Of a stretch of 64,000 nucleotides of DNA, positions 1-10,747 are shown piece after piece. The notes under the pieces are model-generated. The model worked only from the letters and a program-made list of their open reading frames with translations, was not told where the DNA came from and did no database searches. Location: NCBI GenBank assembly GCA_030685065.1, contig JAUXQH010000001.1, positions 124,001-188,000 of the forward strand, in the 5' to 3' direction. The stretch's first letter is position 1. Every line of letters starts with the position of its first letter. The stretch comes from Pseudomonadota bacterium. Its GTDB lineage: Bacteria > Myxococcota_A > UBA796 > SXON01. Made by a program: the position numbers and the translations under genes.

Positions 1-275
1 TCGGCCCCGAGGTGGGCGTCGAAGTAGGGAAGAACGTGTTCTTCCACACCTACTTCCTCGAGCACCTCGCCGGCTTCACCACGCCCTACAACACCCAGTT
101 CGGCGTCGACGGCGGGTATGCGTTCGGGGATGGCAGCGGTTTTGCCCCCTACGTCTCGGCCGCCTACGACTTCAGCGCGCGCAAGGTGACCGTGCGCAAC
201 GCCGCTGGCGACCCCGTCGGCGAGGTGTCGGACGGACAGCACGCGATCACGCTGTCGCTGGGCGTCCAGCTCTAA
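1..275 (+). CDS. C-terminal end of a beta-barrel-like outer-membrane protein (partial)
   Basis: The reading frame enters from outside the window and stops with TAA at 273-275, giving about 90 C-terminal residues. Alternating polar and aromatic residues (HTYF, YVSAAYDF) and a final strand ending in a hydrophobic residue (SLGVQL) look like the last strands of an outer-membrane beta-barrel. That is typical of such proteins but is not specific to a family. A GTG at 12 lies in frame and is very unlikely to be the true start, because the same frame is open upstream to the window edge. No function can be assigned. Confidence 0.6.
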   Translation, partial: GPEVGVEVGKNVFFHTYFLEHLAGFTTPYNTQFGVDGGYAFGDGSGFAPYVSAAYDFSARKVTVRNAAGDPVGEVSDGQHAITLSLGVQL

Positions 276-323
276 GCGGACGCGCGGGGATGCGGCGAGG
301 GCGCGGCTCCAAGCGGAGGCGCG

Positions 324-1106
324 CTACGGCGCCGGCGAGGCCGTCGGAATCGCGGGGGCGAGAGTCTCCGCGGCGGTGGCACCCGCGCTCGGCGCGGCCT
401 GCGGCTCGACCCGCAGCCAGTGGCCACGCCAGGTCTCGTCCTGGGCGCGCACCATGAAGCCCTCGTACCACTCGACGATCGCGTAGTCCCCGGGGGGAAG
501 CTCGAGCTCCACCCAGTCGCGCCCCGGGCCGCGCGGCGTGGTGGTGATGGCGTCGATCCGGCTGGCGCTGAAGGTCCAGGTTTCGCTGCCGGCGCGCGCC
601 ATCCGATACGCGCACCGATCCGCGTCGAGCGCGTACACGCGCCAATCGACGCTGTGGTTGTCGAGCAGGCGCACGCGGCCCGGCGGGACGACCACGGGCT
701 GGCCCACGAGGCTGTCCATGCACCAGCGCTGGTCATCCTTGCCCGTGGTGCGCACCAGCGGCGCGGCGGGGAGGCGGTCGAGCCGCCCGTCCCCCGCGAG
801 CCACAACCCCTCGCCCAGGGGGATCGCCGGGAGCTCGACCACCCCCACGTCCCGTTCGCGAGAGGAAAACGGCTGCTCGGCCGCCCCCTCTACGTGGACG
901 AGCCAGGTGCGGTCGAGGTGATCAGGGTGGGTCACCGCGAAGCTGCGGGTGCCCTCTTCACACACGACGCGAAACCGCCCGTCCACACCCGTGACGGCTT
1001 CGCAGCCGGGCGACGACAGCACGGCCCCGGGAACGGGCGCACCCCCGACCGTGCGGACCTCGCCCACGAGCGTCGTCTGACAGGCGACGAGGAGGAACAG
1101 CAGCAG
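324..1106 (-). CDS. Lipoprotein with carboxypeptidase-regulatory-like N-terminal region, probable CTG start
   Basis: A predicted lipoprotein of about 260 aa. The frame can be read from GTG at 1067, but reading on upstream gives a hydrophobic leader ending in a lipobox, LLFLLVAC, with Cys at about residue 9. The only start codon available before an in-frame TAG (1110-1112) is CTG at 1104-1106. An AGGAG lies 6 bases before it, and it sits 3 bases after the stop of the upstream gene, so translational coupling is likely. Residues just after the lipobox (GEVRTVGGAPVPGAVL, then GRFRVVCEEG) resemble the carboxypeptidase-regulatory-like fold common in exported proteins. The rest, rich in Trp and charged residues, is unrecognised and ends in an Ala/Pro-rich tail. 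Confidence 0.7.
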   Translation of the reverse strand: MLLFLLVACQTTLVGEVRTVGGAPVPGAVLSSPGCEAVTGVDGRFRVVCEEGTRSFAVTHPDHLDRTWLVHVEGAAEQPFSSRERDVGVVELPAIPLGEGLWLAGDGRLDRLPAAPLVRTTGKDDQRWCMDSLVGQPVVVPPGRVRLLDNHSVDWRVYALDADRCAYRMARAGSETWTFSASRIDAITTTPRGPGRDWVELELPPGDYAIVEWYEGFMVRAQDETWRGHWLRVEPQAAPSAGATAAETLAPAIPTASPAP

Positions 1107-1109
1107 CCG

Positions 1110-1340
1110 CTACTCCTGAACCCAGACGTGGTCGATCTTCGTGCCCGGCACGATCAGCGTGCAGGGCTTGCCCTCGAGCGCGCGGCCGCGCTCGTCGAGG
1201 AACTTGTCGACCATGATCGACGCGCCGAGCGGGGTGGCCTCGCCGAGCGTGCCGTCGAGGATGAGCGCGGAGGGGGGAACGTGTTCACCCCCGCCCGACA
1301 GGGTGAACAACGGCTGGCGGAGGAAGATACGGACGCGCAC
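1110..1340 (-). CDS. Small protein of unknown function
   Basis: An open frame of 76 aa ends at TAG 1110-1112, immediately before the CTG-start lipoprotein. I prefer GTG at 1338-1340, which has GGAG five bases upstream. A TTG at 1376 would add 12 residues with no better ribosome site. The protein starts with basic residues (RVRIFLRQ) and has no clear signal peptide or motif. It was probably co-transcribed with the downstream lipoprotein. I do not recognise the family. Confidence 0.5.
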   Translation of the reverse strand: MRVRIFLRQPLFTLSGGGEHVPPSALILDGTLGEATPLGASIMVDKFLDERGRALEGKPCTLIVPGTKIDHVWVQE

Positions 1341-1449
1341 GGCGGCTCCGGGAAACGGGGGCCATAACTCCTCCAAACCGTTCGCGGCCTTCCGCCTCCG
1401 GCCCGAGCCCTATAGGTGGTGCCACTCAGACGCGAAGGGAGAGCCGACG

Positions 1450-2169
1450 ATGTTCATCATGTGGTTGGTGTTGGGTTGCAAGGGCCCGGAGATGGAGGCG
1501 GAGAACGCCAAGCTGACGCAGCGCGTCGCCGACCTCGAGCGCACCCGCGATCGGTTGGAGAAGGACAACGAGGCCCTCAAGGCCCGCGTGAAGCGCGCCC
1601 AGGAGGAGGAGGACAAGGCGAAGCAGAGCGCCGCCCTCGAGAAGCTCGGCCTGAAGGACGGCCAGAAGCTCGTCGCCACCTTCCAGACCTCGCTCGGCGA
1701 CATCCAGTGCGTGCTCCGGCCCGAGCAGGCGCCGGAGACCGTCGCGAACTTCGTCCAGCTCGCCCGCGGCGAGAAGGCGTGGACCGACCCGAACACCGGC
1801 AAGGAGACCACCCGCCCCCTCTACGACGGCACGATCTTTCACCGTGTCATCCCGGACTTCATGATCCAGGGCGGCGATCCGCTCGGAAACGGCACGGGGG
1901 ACCCCGGCTACAAGTTCGCCGACGAGGTCGGGGACTTCACCGTCTTCGACAAGACCGGCCTGCTCGCCATGGCCAACTCGGGCCCCGACACCAACGGCTC
2001 GCAGTTCTTCATCACCGAAGGCACGCCGACGCACCTCAACGGCAAGCACACCATCTTCGGCGACTGCGAGAACCTCGACGTCGTCGCCAAGATCGCGCGC
2101 GTGCCGAGCAAGCGCGACAAGCCGGACACGGACGTGGTGATCAAGCGGGTCGTGATCGCGGCGCGGTAG
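1450..2169 (+). CDS. Cyclophilin-type peptidyl-prolyl isomerase, lipoprotein with coiled coil
   Basis: Predicted peptidyl-prolyl cis-trans isomerase of 239 aa anchored as a lipoprotein. The leader is only nine residues long before Cys10 (MFIMWLVLGC). Residues about 14-65 form a heptad-like, highly charged coiled coil, and the cyclophilin domain fills about 75-239. Family motifs are visible: FHRVIPDFMIQGGDP (catalytic Arg, Phe, Met and Gln), ANSGPDTNGSQFFIT and the final LNGKHTIFG. The ATG has AAGGGAGAG upstream. A longer frame from 1141 overlaps the divergent small gene and lacks a lipobox. The domain order suggests a folding helper held away from the membrane by the coiled coil. Confidence 0.9.
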   Translation: MFIMWLVLGCKGPEMEAENAKLTQRVADLERTRDRLEKDNEALKARVKRAQEEEDKAKQSAALEKLGLKDGQKLVATFQTSLGDIQCVLRPEQAPETVANFVQLARGEKAWTDPNTGKETTRPLYDGTIFHRVIPDFMIQGGDPLGNGTGDPGYKFADEVGDFTVFDKTGLLAMANSGPDTNGSQFFITEGTPTHLNGKHTIFGDCENLDVVAKIARVPSKRDKPDTDVVIKRVVIAAR

Positions 2170-2187
2170 GGGACCGGCGGGGGTCCC
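2170..2187. terminator. Possible bidirectional terminator hairpin
   Basis: GGGACC, a 6-base loop, then GGTCCC form a perfect 6-bp stem in the 36-base gap between the convergent isomerase and exonuclease genes. No T-run follows on either strand, so intrinsic termination is uncertain. Confidence 0.3.
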
Positions 2188-2205
2188 GGCTGCGGTTCTG
2201 GCGGG

Positions 2206-2988
2206 CTACCCCGCTCGACGCGAAGGCTCGATCCGGATCACCGCCGAAACCGGAGCATGGTCCGAGAGCGAGGCGTCCCGCTCGATGAACGATTCGACCA
2301 CCCGCACGTTCGGCGTCGCGAACAGATAGTCGATGCGCCACCCTACGTCGTTGGCGCGCGCGTTTCCGCGCTGTGACCACCAGGAGTAGGCGACCGTGTC
2401 CGGATTCGCGACCCGGAACACGTCCTGCCAACCCGAGGCGAACAGGCGGGTCATCCACGCGCGCTCGTCGGGGAGAAAGCCCGAGTTCTTCTCGTTCGGC
2501 TTCGCGTTCTTGATGTCCATCGCCGTGTGCGCGATGTTGATGTCCCCGCACACGAGGGTGGGACGGCCGCTCTCCAGACGCGCGGCGAGCCAGGGGCCCA
2601 TGTGGTCCATGTACTCGTACTTCCAGGCCTGGCGCTCCGGGCCCGAGGAGCCGGACGGCAGGTACACGCTCCACACGTCGAGGTCCGCGAGGTGGGCGCC
2701 GGCGACGCGCCCCTCCGCGTCCCCGCGCGCGTGACCGCTCCCGATGGTGAACGTGGCCGGGTAGGCGTCGCGCACCCAGACCGCGGTGCCCGAGTAGCCC
2801 TTCTTCTGCGCCGAGTGCCACGCGCAGGTCCAGCCCGGCGGCGCCCACAACGCGGGCTCGAGGCACGCCTGATCGGCGCGGATCTCCTGGAGGCAGAGCA
2901 CGTCCGGGGCGGCGCGGGCGAGCCAATCGCGGAACCCGCGTCGATCCGCCGAGCGGAGCCCATTCGCGTTGAGGGTCGTGATCTTCAT
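2206..2988 (-). CDS. xthA: Exodeoxyribonuclease III (AP endonuclease family)
   Basis: 260-aa member of the exonuclease III / EEP fold. It would cut DNA 5' to abasic sites and degrade 3' ends in base-excision repair. Hallmark motifs run in order: NANGLRSA, LCLQEIRAD (metal-binding Glu), a Tyr in the WSVYLPSG strand, CGDINIAHTAMDIKN (catalytic Asp and Asn), WRIDYLFAT, and SDHAPV near the C terminus (catalytic His). Length matches the family. ATG at 2986-2988 begins the typical MKITTLNANG start. The frame remains open far upstream only because it runs antisense through the 2-oxoglutarate dehydrogenase gene. The two genes are divergent, with about 78 bases between them. Confidence 0.95.
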   Translation of the reverse strand: MKITTLNANGLRSADRRGFRDWLARAAPDVLCLQEIRADQACLEPALWAPPGWTCAWHSAQKKGYSGTAVWVRDAYPATFTIGSGHARGDAEGRVAGAHLADLDVWSVYLPSGSSGPERQAWKYEYMDHMGPWLAARLESGRPTLVCGDINIAHTAMDIKNAKPNEKNSGFLPDERAWMTRLFASGWQDVFRVANPDTVAYSWWSQRGNARANDVGWRIDYLFATPNVRVVESFIERDASLSDHAPVSAVIRIEPSRRAG

Positions 2989-3066
2989 GTGTCGCCCGCT
3001 AGTGCCCCCCGTATAGCGTTCGTCGGATAGATAGCGCGGCCACGCCTCCACCTCAGGAAGGGCCAG

Positions 3067-5808
<2,742 letters not shown>

Positions 5809-5823
5809 GGCCGGGATCCGGAC

Positions 5824-7506
5824 CTACTCTCCCAACCGCCGCCCGAGCTGATCCTCGTAGAGCGAGGGCGGATCGAGCGTGGCGGCCTCGTCGAGCCCCT
5901 CCGTCCAGTCCTCGGGCGCCGTCCCCTCCCCCGAGTCGTTCCAGTCCCACTCGTCGGGATCGACGTGGACCTCCAGGCCGTCGGTGCCGATGACGTAGCC
6001 ATCGCCCACCTGGAGCGAGCGCAGGTACCCACCGCCGCCGAGGCCCCACCACACGTTCTGGGTGGCGCTGTGGCCCGCACCGGAGCTCTCGCCCTGGCGG
6101 TTGACGCCCTGCCAACCGTCGGTCGCTTCGCTCTGATCGATGAGGTTGGCCATCGCGAGCGAGTGGTGGAACTCCGAGTAGGCCTCGAAACCGACCGGGT
6201 CCCAGTCGGCGAGCAGGGAGCGGCCGCCCTCGGAGGTGGTGCGGAGCCACACGCAGCCGCTCGTGCCGAAGTCCCAGTTCTGGATGAAGTTGTGCCGGCC
6301 GCCGCGCGCGATCGTGTCGACGGTCAGCACCTCGTTGCTGCGCGAGATCTCGAAGAGGTAGCCGTTGCCGCCGCTTCCGCGGTGCTCGGCCTCCTCCATG
6401 ACGCTGTCGGTGATGGTGACGCGGCGGCTGTCGAGCACCTCGATGCCGCTGCTCATCAGGTGCTTGCCGCGCGCGTCGCCCGGGTAGGGCGAGGCGAAGC
6501 TCACCACGTCGCGCACCCAGCAGTCCTGCACCTCGGAGAACAGCGCCACGTGCACCTGCGTGCTCGCCCACGCGGAGGCCCAGTCCGCAGCGTTGGAGAG
6601 CGCGAGGGACTCGAGGCCGCACTCGGTGAGGTAGCCCGACTCCACGCGGAGGCTGGCGCCGTCGCGCATCTTCGCCGGGTAGCGGAGCGGCACGTCGAGG
6701 GTGACGGTGCTCGTGCCGGGCTCGACGGCGGTGACGGTGCGGCGGAAGAAGGCCTTCCAGTCACCGTTGAAGCTGACCCAGGTGTCGGTCATGCCGTGCT
6801 CGTCGACGAAGGCGTCGCTGATCGTCCAGCCGATCGCGACGTTGTCGCCCACCGAGATGCCCGAGACATCGGCCACCTGCACGTCGTGCGAGCGCGCCTC
6901 CCCGTCGACCTCGAGCAGGTGGTCGGCGCCCTGGACCACGGCGCCGCCGAAGGTCAGGTGGGCGGCGTAGTCCACGCCCGTCGTCTTGGTGAAGTACACG
7001 AACGTGGACGTGGAACCCGCGCCGCGGAGCACCACGCCAGAGGTGCCGACGCTGAGGAGCCCGTCGACCCGGTACGTGCCAGCCGGGAGGTCCACCACCG
7101 CCCCTCCGCCCGCCGCGGAGGCCGCCGAGCCCGCGGCGATGGCGGCCTGGATGGCCGTCGTGCTGTCGGCAACCCCGGTCGGATCGGCGCCGTAGGCGGT
7201 CACGTCGAACGAAGCGCCCGGGGCCGTCGGGATCGCGACCTCGCCCGCGTGGTAGCCCGCGTAGCTGAAATCATGGAGGAAATGGCCCTCGCCGTCGGTG
7301 AACGCGGGGGTCCAATCCTCCGGGTAGAGCGCGGAGCGCCAGGTGTCCGGAGCGGTGTCGACGTCGTCCGTGTCGACGGCGGTGTCCGTGTCGACGGCAG
7401 AGTCCGGGTCCGGGTCCGTCTCGCCGGTGTCCGTGGCCGTCTCGTCGGTGTCCGGCGCCGGCGTCGAGGTGTCGGACGGGGTCGTGCAGGCGAGGAGGAG
7501 GAGCAT
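5824..7506 (-). CDS. Lipoprotein with Asp/Thr linker and right-handed beta-helix (pectate-lyase-like)
   Basis: 560-aa predicted lipoprotein. MLLLLAC is one of the shortest lipobox leaders in the window, with Cys7 and no basic n-region; no alternative start exists upstream in frame. Residues about 10-55 form an Asp/Thr/Pro-rich linker (repeats such as DTDTAVDTDD). The remainder carries the N-terminal signature of the pectate-lyase superfamily beta-helix (FDVTAYGADPTGVADSTTAIQAA, seen around residues 100-120), followed by many short helix rungs. Such folds bind or cleave polysaccharide at the cell surface. The substrate cannot be told, and enzymatic activity is unproven. It converges with sucA, 15 bases away. 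Confidence 0.8.
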   Translation of the reverse strand: MLLLLACTTPSDTSTPAPDTDETATDTGETDPDPDSAVDTDTAVDTDDVDTAPDTWRSALYPEDWTPAFTDGEGHFLHDFSYAGYHAGEVAIPTAPGASFDVTAYGADPTGVADSTTAIQAAIAAGSAASAAGGGAVVDLPAGTYRVDGLLSVGTSGVVLRGAGSTSTFVYFTKTTGVDYAAHLTFGGAVVQGADHLLEVDGEARSHDVQVADVSGISVGDNVAIGWTISDAFVDEHGMTDTWVSFNGDWKAFFRRTVTAVEPGTSTVTLDVPLRYPAKMRDGASLRVESGYLTECGLESLALSNAADWASAWASTQVHVALFSEVQDCWVRDVVSFASPYPGDARGKHLMSSGIEVLDSRRVTITDSVMEEAEHRGSGGNGYLFEISRSNEVLTVDTIARGGRHNFIQNWDFGTSGCVWLRTTSEGGRSLLADWDPVGFEAYSEFHHSLAMANLIDQSEATDGWQGVNRQGESSGAGHSATQNVWWGLGGGGYLRSLQVGDGYVIGTDGLEVHVDPDEWDWNDSGEGTAPEDWTEGLDEAATLDPPSLYEDQLGRRLGE

Positions 7507-7741
7507 TGGTAGATTCTTACCTCTTTCCCGACGCAGGGTCCTCGGGTGCTAGGTGACGGGCCCGACGATGCCGCGGTCGCCCTCGTCGCGCGGCGCGGGG
7601 GAGGTCGATCGGGAGGCGCACGGAGGAAGCGGTCGGGGAGCGGGGGGCGCTTTCTTCGTGCGATCTGAGCAGTGTAAAGATCGGGCTTGGGGAGGACCCC
7701 CACGCGCGTCGCGGTCCGACGGCGCGGCCGACGACCCACGG
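7507..7741. other. Intergenic region, the longest in the window
   Basis: Between the NTR-like gene and the beta-helix lipoprotein, both on the minus strand. It must hold the promoter of the lipoprotein, whose ATG is preceded by AGAGGTAAG at about 10 bases. A weak GC hairpin (GGGG/CCCC) lies near 7690-7710. I see no credible gene, although open frames on both strands run through it. Confidence 0.5.
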
Positions 7742-8170
7742 CTACCGGGCCGTCGCCGCCCGCAACGCCTCGATCGCCTCGGCGTTGTCGGCCGCGAGGC
7801 CCCCCGGATCGCACAGGCCCACCGAGCCATCGTCGGTGTAGACGAGGCGCGACTCGCCGACCTCCATCGTCACGCCGCACGACGCCCCGTCGCGGGCGGT
7901 CTCGAGGGTGATCTCGTCGCCCTCTGCGACCCCCTTGAAGGCCTCGGTGACCGCGAGCGTGTAGGTGACGGGGTCCACCGAGCTCTGCACGAACCCGCAC
8001 CCGCGCGCGTGCGGCCCGTCGAGCACCTCCCCGACGAAGACCCGTTCATGGTCCGCGAGGTGCGCCTCGGGCGTCGTCTCGTCCGAAGCGCACTTGCACG
8101 CCCACGCGACGGTGCTCGCGACGCACTGGAGGAACACGAAGGTCAGCGAGACGCGGGCGACGGTGTTCAT
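7742..8170 (-). CDS. Secreted protein with NTR/TIMP-like Cys motif
   Basis: 142-aa exported protein. ATG at 8168-8170 gives a signal peptide (about residues 1-24) ending AWA, and the mature protein begins CKCA. The order CKCA, then FVGEVLDG, a Cys-rich strand, VTEAFKG, and later SCG and GLCD resembles the NTR (TIMP-like) beta-barrel, in which the first mature Cys is functionally important. The similarity is from motif reading only. A longer frame to 8239 would add a leader with no signal-peptide character. No operon partner is evident; the 235 bases after it contain no gene I can support. Confidence 0.65.
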   Translation of the reverse strand: MNTVARVSLTFVFLQCVASTVAWACKCASDETTPEAHLADHERVFVGEVLDGPHARGCGFVQSSVDPVTYTLAVTEAFKGVAEGDEITLETARDGASCGVTMEVGESRLVYTDDGSVGLCDPGGLAADNAEAIEALRAATAR

Positions 8171-8239
8171 CACGGCAAAGTAGCCGGAAAACACGGCCTT
8201 CGGGGCGTTGCGGGGGCGGAGCCCCCGCCCCAAGCACAC

Positions 8240-10402
8240 CTACCCGAAGCCGAGCGCCATCCCCCCCTGGTACACCGCGAAGCTCGCGACCCACGCCAGC
8301 ACGGTCATGTAGGCGAACAGGAACACCGGCCAGCGCCAGCTCCGGCTCTCGCGCTTGACGACGGCGAGGGTGCTCATGCACTGCGCCGAGAGGGCGAAGA
8401 ACACCATCAGCGAGAGGCCGGTGAGCGGCGTGTAGATGGCGGTTCCGTCGGCATGGCGCTCCGCACGGATGCGATCGCGCAGCGGGAGGCTCTCCTCGTT
8501 CGTCTCCGAGCCGATGCCGTACACGACGCCCATCGTGCTCACGAAGACCTCCCGCGCCGCGAACGCGCCGACCAGGCCGATGCCGATCTTCCAGTCGAAC
8601 CCGAGCGGCTCGATGACCGGCTCGATGAGCTGGCCCAGCTGCCCGCCGTAGCTCTGGCGCAGGCGCTCGCCGGCCTCCTCGGCGTCGAGCGTCGCGACCA
8701 CCTCGTCGGAGGCGCCTGCCCGCAAGGTGTCGTAGTCCTTCTCGAGCGCGCCGTTCCGCGGGAAGGCGAGCAGGAACCACAACACGACGGTGCAGCCGAG
8801 GATCACGGTGCCGGCCTCGGTCACGAACATCTTGGCGCGCAGCCACATCTGGCGGAACACCGAGCTCGCGCGGGGCAGGCGGTAGGGCGGCAGCTCGAGC
8901 AGGAGCGGAACTTTCGGGCCCCGCAACAGCGTTCTTCCGAGCACGCCGGCCGCCACCAACGCCATGAACGTGCTGAACACGTACATGAAGACCATCATCG
9001 CGCCCTGCACCGGGAACACCCACAGGAACCGCCCGTCCACCGGGAAGAGCGAGGCGATGATGAGGGTGTAGATGGGGAGCCGCGCGGAGCAGCTCATCAG
9101 CGGGACGACCATCATCGTGAGGAGGCGGTCACGACGGCGCTCGAGGGTGCGGGTCGCCATGATGGCGGGGACCGCGCAGGCGTAGCCCGACAGCATGGGG
9201 ACGAACGCGCGCCCGTGCAGGCCCACGGCCTTCATCGCGCGGTCGACCAGGTAGGCCACGCGAGCCATGTACCCGGAGTCCTCGAGGAACCCGAGCATGG
9301 CGAAGAGCATGAGGATCTGCGGCAGGAAGACGAGGACGGAGCCGAACCCGTTGATCATGCCGTCGACGAGGAAGTCCGCCACGAGGCCCGGCGGGACGAG
9401 GCCGCGGGTGGCGTCCCCGAGCCAGGCGAAGCCCGCCTCGATGAGCCCGATGAACGGGTCGCTCCAGGCGAAGAGGGCTTGAAAGAGCACGCCCATGATG
9501 AAGAGGAAGAAGGCGAGGCCGAAGACGGGATGGAGGACCCAGGCGTCGACCCGGTCCGTCAGCGTCGGCTCGGTGCCGGGCGGGCGGGCGAGGCCCAGGC
9601 CATCGAGCCAGTGGTAGCGGGCGCCGATGATCTCGGAGTCGAGATCGCGCCCGGCGGCCTCGGCGGCCGCGCGCACCGCCGCCACCTCGCGGCGCACGTT
9701 GGCGGGCACCTCGAGCAGCTCGTCCCCCGGCTCGATGGAGAGGAGCGCCCAGAGCGCGAGCGCCTTGGCCTCCAACGGCTCGGTGGAGGTGACCAACGGG
9801 GTGAGGCGGGTGAGGTCTCGCTCGACGGCGGAGGGGTACCGCCACATCGCGCGGGCGCGCCCGAGGTCGGGGCGGGCGAGGACCGAGGAGACGGCGGTGG
9901 CGAGCGCGGCGAGGCCCTCCCCCGTGTTGGCGCTCACGGCGACCACCGGCACTCCGAGGACCTCGGAGATCCGGTCCGGATCGGGGGCGACGCCCTGGGC
10001 GCGCGCGACGTCCATCAGGTTGAGCGCGATGACCATGGGCACGCCGGCTTCGATGAGCTGGAGCGCGAAGTAGAGGTTGCGGACGAGCTGCGTCGCGTCC
10101 ACCACCACGATGACCGCGCTCGGTCGAATGTCCCCGTCGAGGCCGAACAGGGCGCGCATGGCAACCTGCTCCTCGGCGGACCGGGAGGCGAGCGAGTAGG
10201 CCCCCGGCACGTCCATGACCTCGACCGGGCCGACCGCGAGCGACCACCGGCCGATCTCCCTTTCTACAGTGACCCCTGGATAATTTCCAACCCGGGCGTT
10301 GGCGCCCGTCAAGCGGTTGAACAGGCTGGTCTTGCCCGTGTTGGGGTTTCCCGCCAGCGCCACGCGCGGCAGCGCAACCGCCCGCGCCGACGCGGTGCTC
10401 AC
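8240..10402 (-). CDS. feoB: Ferrous iron transport protein B
   Basis: 720-aa inner-membrane Fe(II) transporter. An N-terminal G domain carries a P-loop GNPNTGKTS (near residue 19), YPGVTVER, DVPGAYSL and NLMD. The membrane part begins near residue 280 with two Gate motifs, including LSGYACAVPAIMATRT, and has FeoB-typical FAAREVFVSTMG. GTG at 10400-10402 is chosen because it overlaps the feoA stop by four bases (GTGA), giving translational coupling. The longer frame to 10474 would run into feoA. Expected to be iron-repressed through the box upstream of feoA. Confidence 0.95.
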   Translation of the reverse strand: MSTASARAVALPRVALAGNPNTGKTSLFNRLTGANARVGNYPGVTVEREIGRWSLAVGPVEVMDVPGAYSLASRSAEEQVAMRALFGLDGDIRPSAVIVVVDATQLVRNLYFALQLIEAGVPMVIALNLMDVARAQGVAPDPDRISEVLGVPVVAVSANTGEGLAALATAVSSVLARPDLGRARAMWRYPSAVERDLTRLTPLVTSTEPLEAKALALWALLSIEPGDELLEVPANVRREVAAVRAAAEAAGRDLDSEIIGARYHWLDGLGLARPPGTEPTLTDRVDAWVLHPVFGLAFFLFIMGVLFQALFAWSDPFIGLIEAGFAWLGDATRGLVPPGLVADFLVDGMINGFGSVLVFLPQILMLFAMLGFLEDSGYMARVAYLVDRAMKAVGLHGRAFVPMLSGYACAVPAIMATRTLERRRDRLLTMMVVPLMSCSARLPIYTLIIASLFPVDGRFLWVFPVQGAMMVFMYVFSTFMALVAAGVLGRTLLRGPKVPLLLELPPYRLPRASSVFRQMWLRAKMFVTEAGTVILGCTVVLWFLLAFPRNGALEKDYDTLRAGASDEVVATLDAEEAGERLRQSYGGQLGQLIEPVIEPLGFDWKIGIGLVGAFAAREVFVSTMGVVYGIGSETNEESLPLRDRIRAERHADGTAIYTPLTGLSLMVFFALSAQCMSTLAVVKRESRSWRWPVFLFAYMTVLAWVASFAVYQGGMALGFG

Positions 10403-10647
10403 TTGGCCGCCGCGGACTCGAGCGCCGCGACCGCGATGACGTCCGCCTCGGCGCGCCGGAGCGAGAAGCGGCACCCGCGGACCTCGATCTCCAGTGGATC
10501 TCCCATGGGCGCGACGCCGATCAGCTGCACCTCGACCCCGGGGAGGAACCCGAGTTCGAGCAGTCGCCTGCGGAACGCGCGCTCCCCCCCGACCGAGGCG
10601 ATCCGTGCGGGACGACGCAAGGGCAGGTGGGCCAGGGTGGTGCTCAT
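10399..10647 (-). CDS. feoA: Ferrous iron transport protein A
   Basis: 82-aa SH3-like cytosolic protein that supports FeoB. Visible family pattern: LRRPARI, then RRLLELGFLPGVEVQLIGVAPMGDPLEIEVRGCRFSLRRAEA, matching the conserved LGF.PG and GDP.E..V segments. ATG at 10645-10647 is chosen. The longer frame to 10866 overlaps the divergent regulator gene and a Fur-like operator. The stop codon overlaps the feoB GTG by four bases. No standard Shine-Dalgarno is seen at proper spacing. Confidence 0.93.
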   Translation of the reverse strand: MSTTLAHLPLRRPARIASVGGERAFRRRLLELGFLPGVEVQLIGVAPMGDPLEIEVRGCRFSLRRAEADVIAVAALESAAAK

Positions 10648-10654
10648 CCCCGTC

Positions 10655-10683
10655 TTCGTAGCGTTTTTGAAAGTGACTGTCAA
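10655..10683 (-). promoter_or_regulatory. Candidate feoAB promoter (perfect -35 within the Fur-like box)
   Basis: On the minus strand TTGACA (10678-10683), a 17-base spacer and TACGAA (10655-10660) form a sigma-70-like promoter with a perfect -35 and a weak -10. A start about seven bases further would fall at or next to the feoA ATG, implying a leaderless or nearly leaderless transcript. The -35 lies inside the Fur-like box, as expected for repression. Confidence 0.45.
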
Positions 10684-10688
10684 TATCG
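10668..10688. promoter_or_regulatory. Fur-like operator in the feoA / GGDEF divergent region
   Basis: TGAAAGTGACTGTCAATATCG matches 15 of 21 positions of the classical palindromic Fur box core, including both TGA/TCA half-site elements. It is about 20 bases upstream of feoA and 60 bases upstream of the divergent response regulator. Placement before an iron-transport operon makes Fur control likely. Control of the regulator gene is only a possibility. Confidence 0.6.
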
Positions 10689-10747
10689 TTTCCCGCTCCT
10701 CTCGCGCCCGCTTGCCGGCCGCGTTCCTGGACGCAGATTCGGCCGCG

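Noticed and set aside
7553-10747. 1065 extra codons upstream of the GGDEF regulator, plus strand
   Set aside because: Runs antisense through feoAB and the NTR-like gene, with Arg/Glu/His-rich sequence; the receiver domain begins near 10748.
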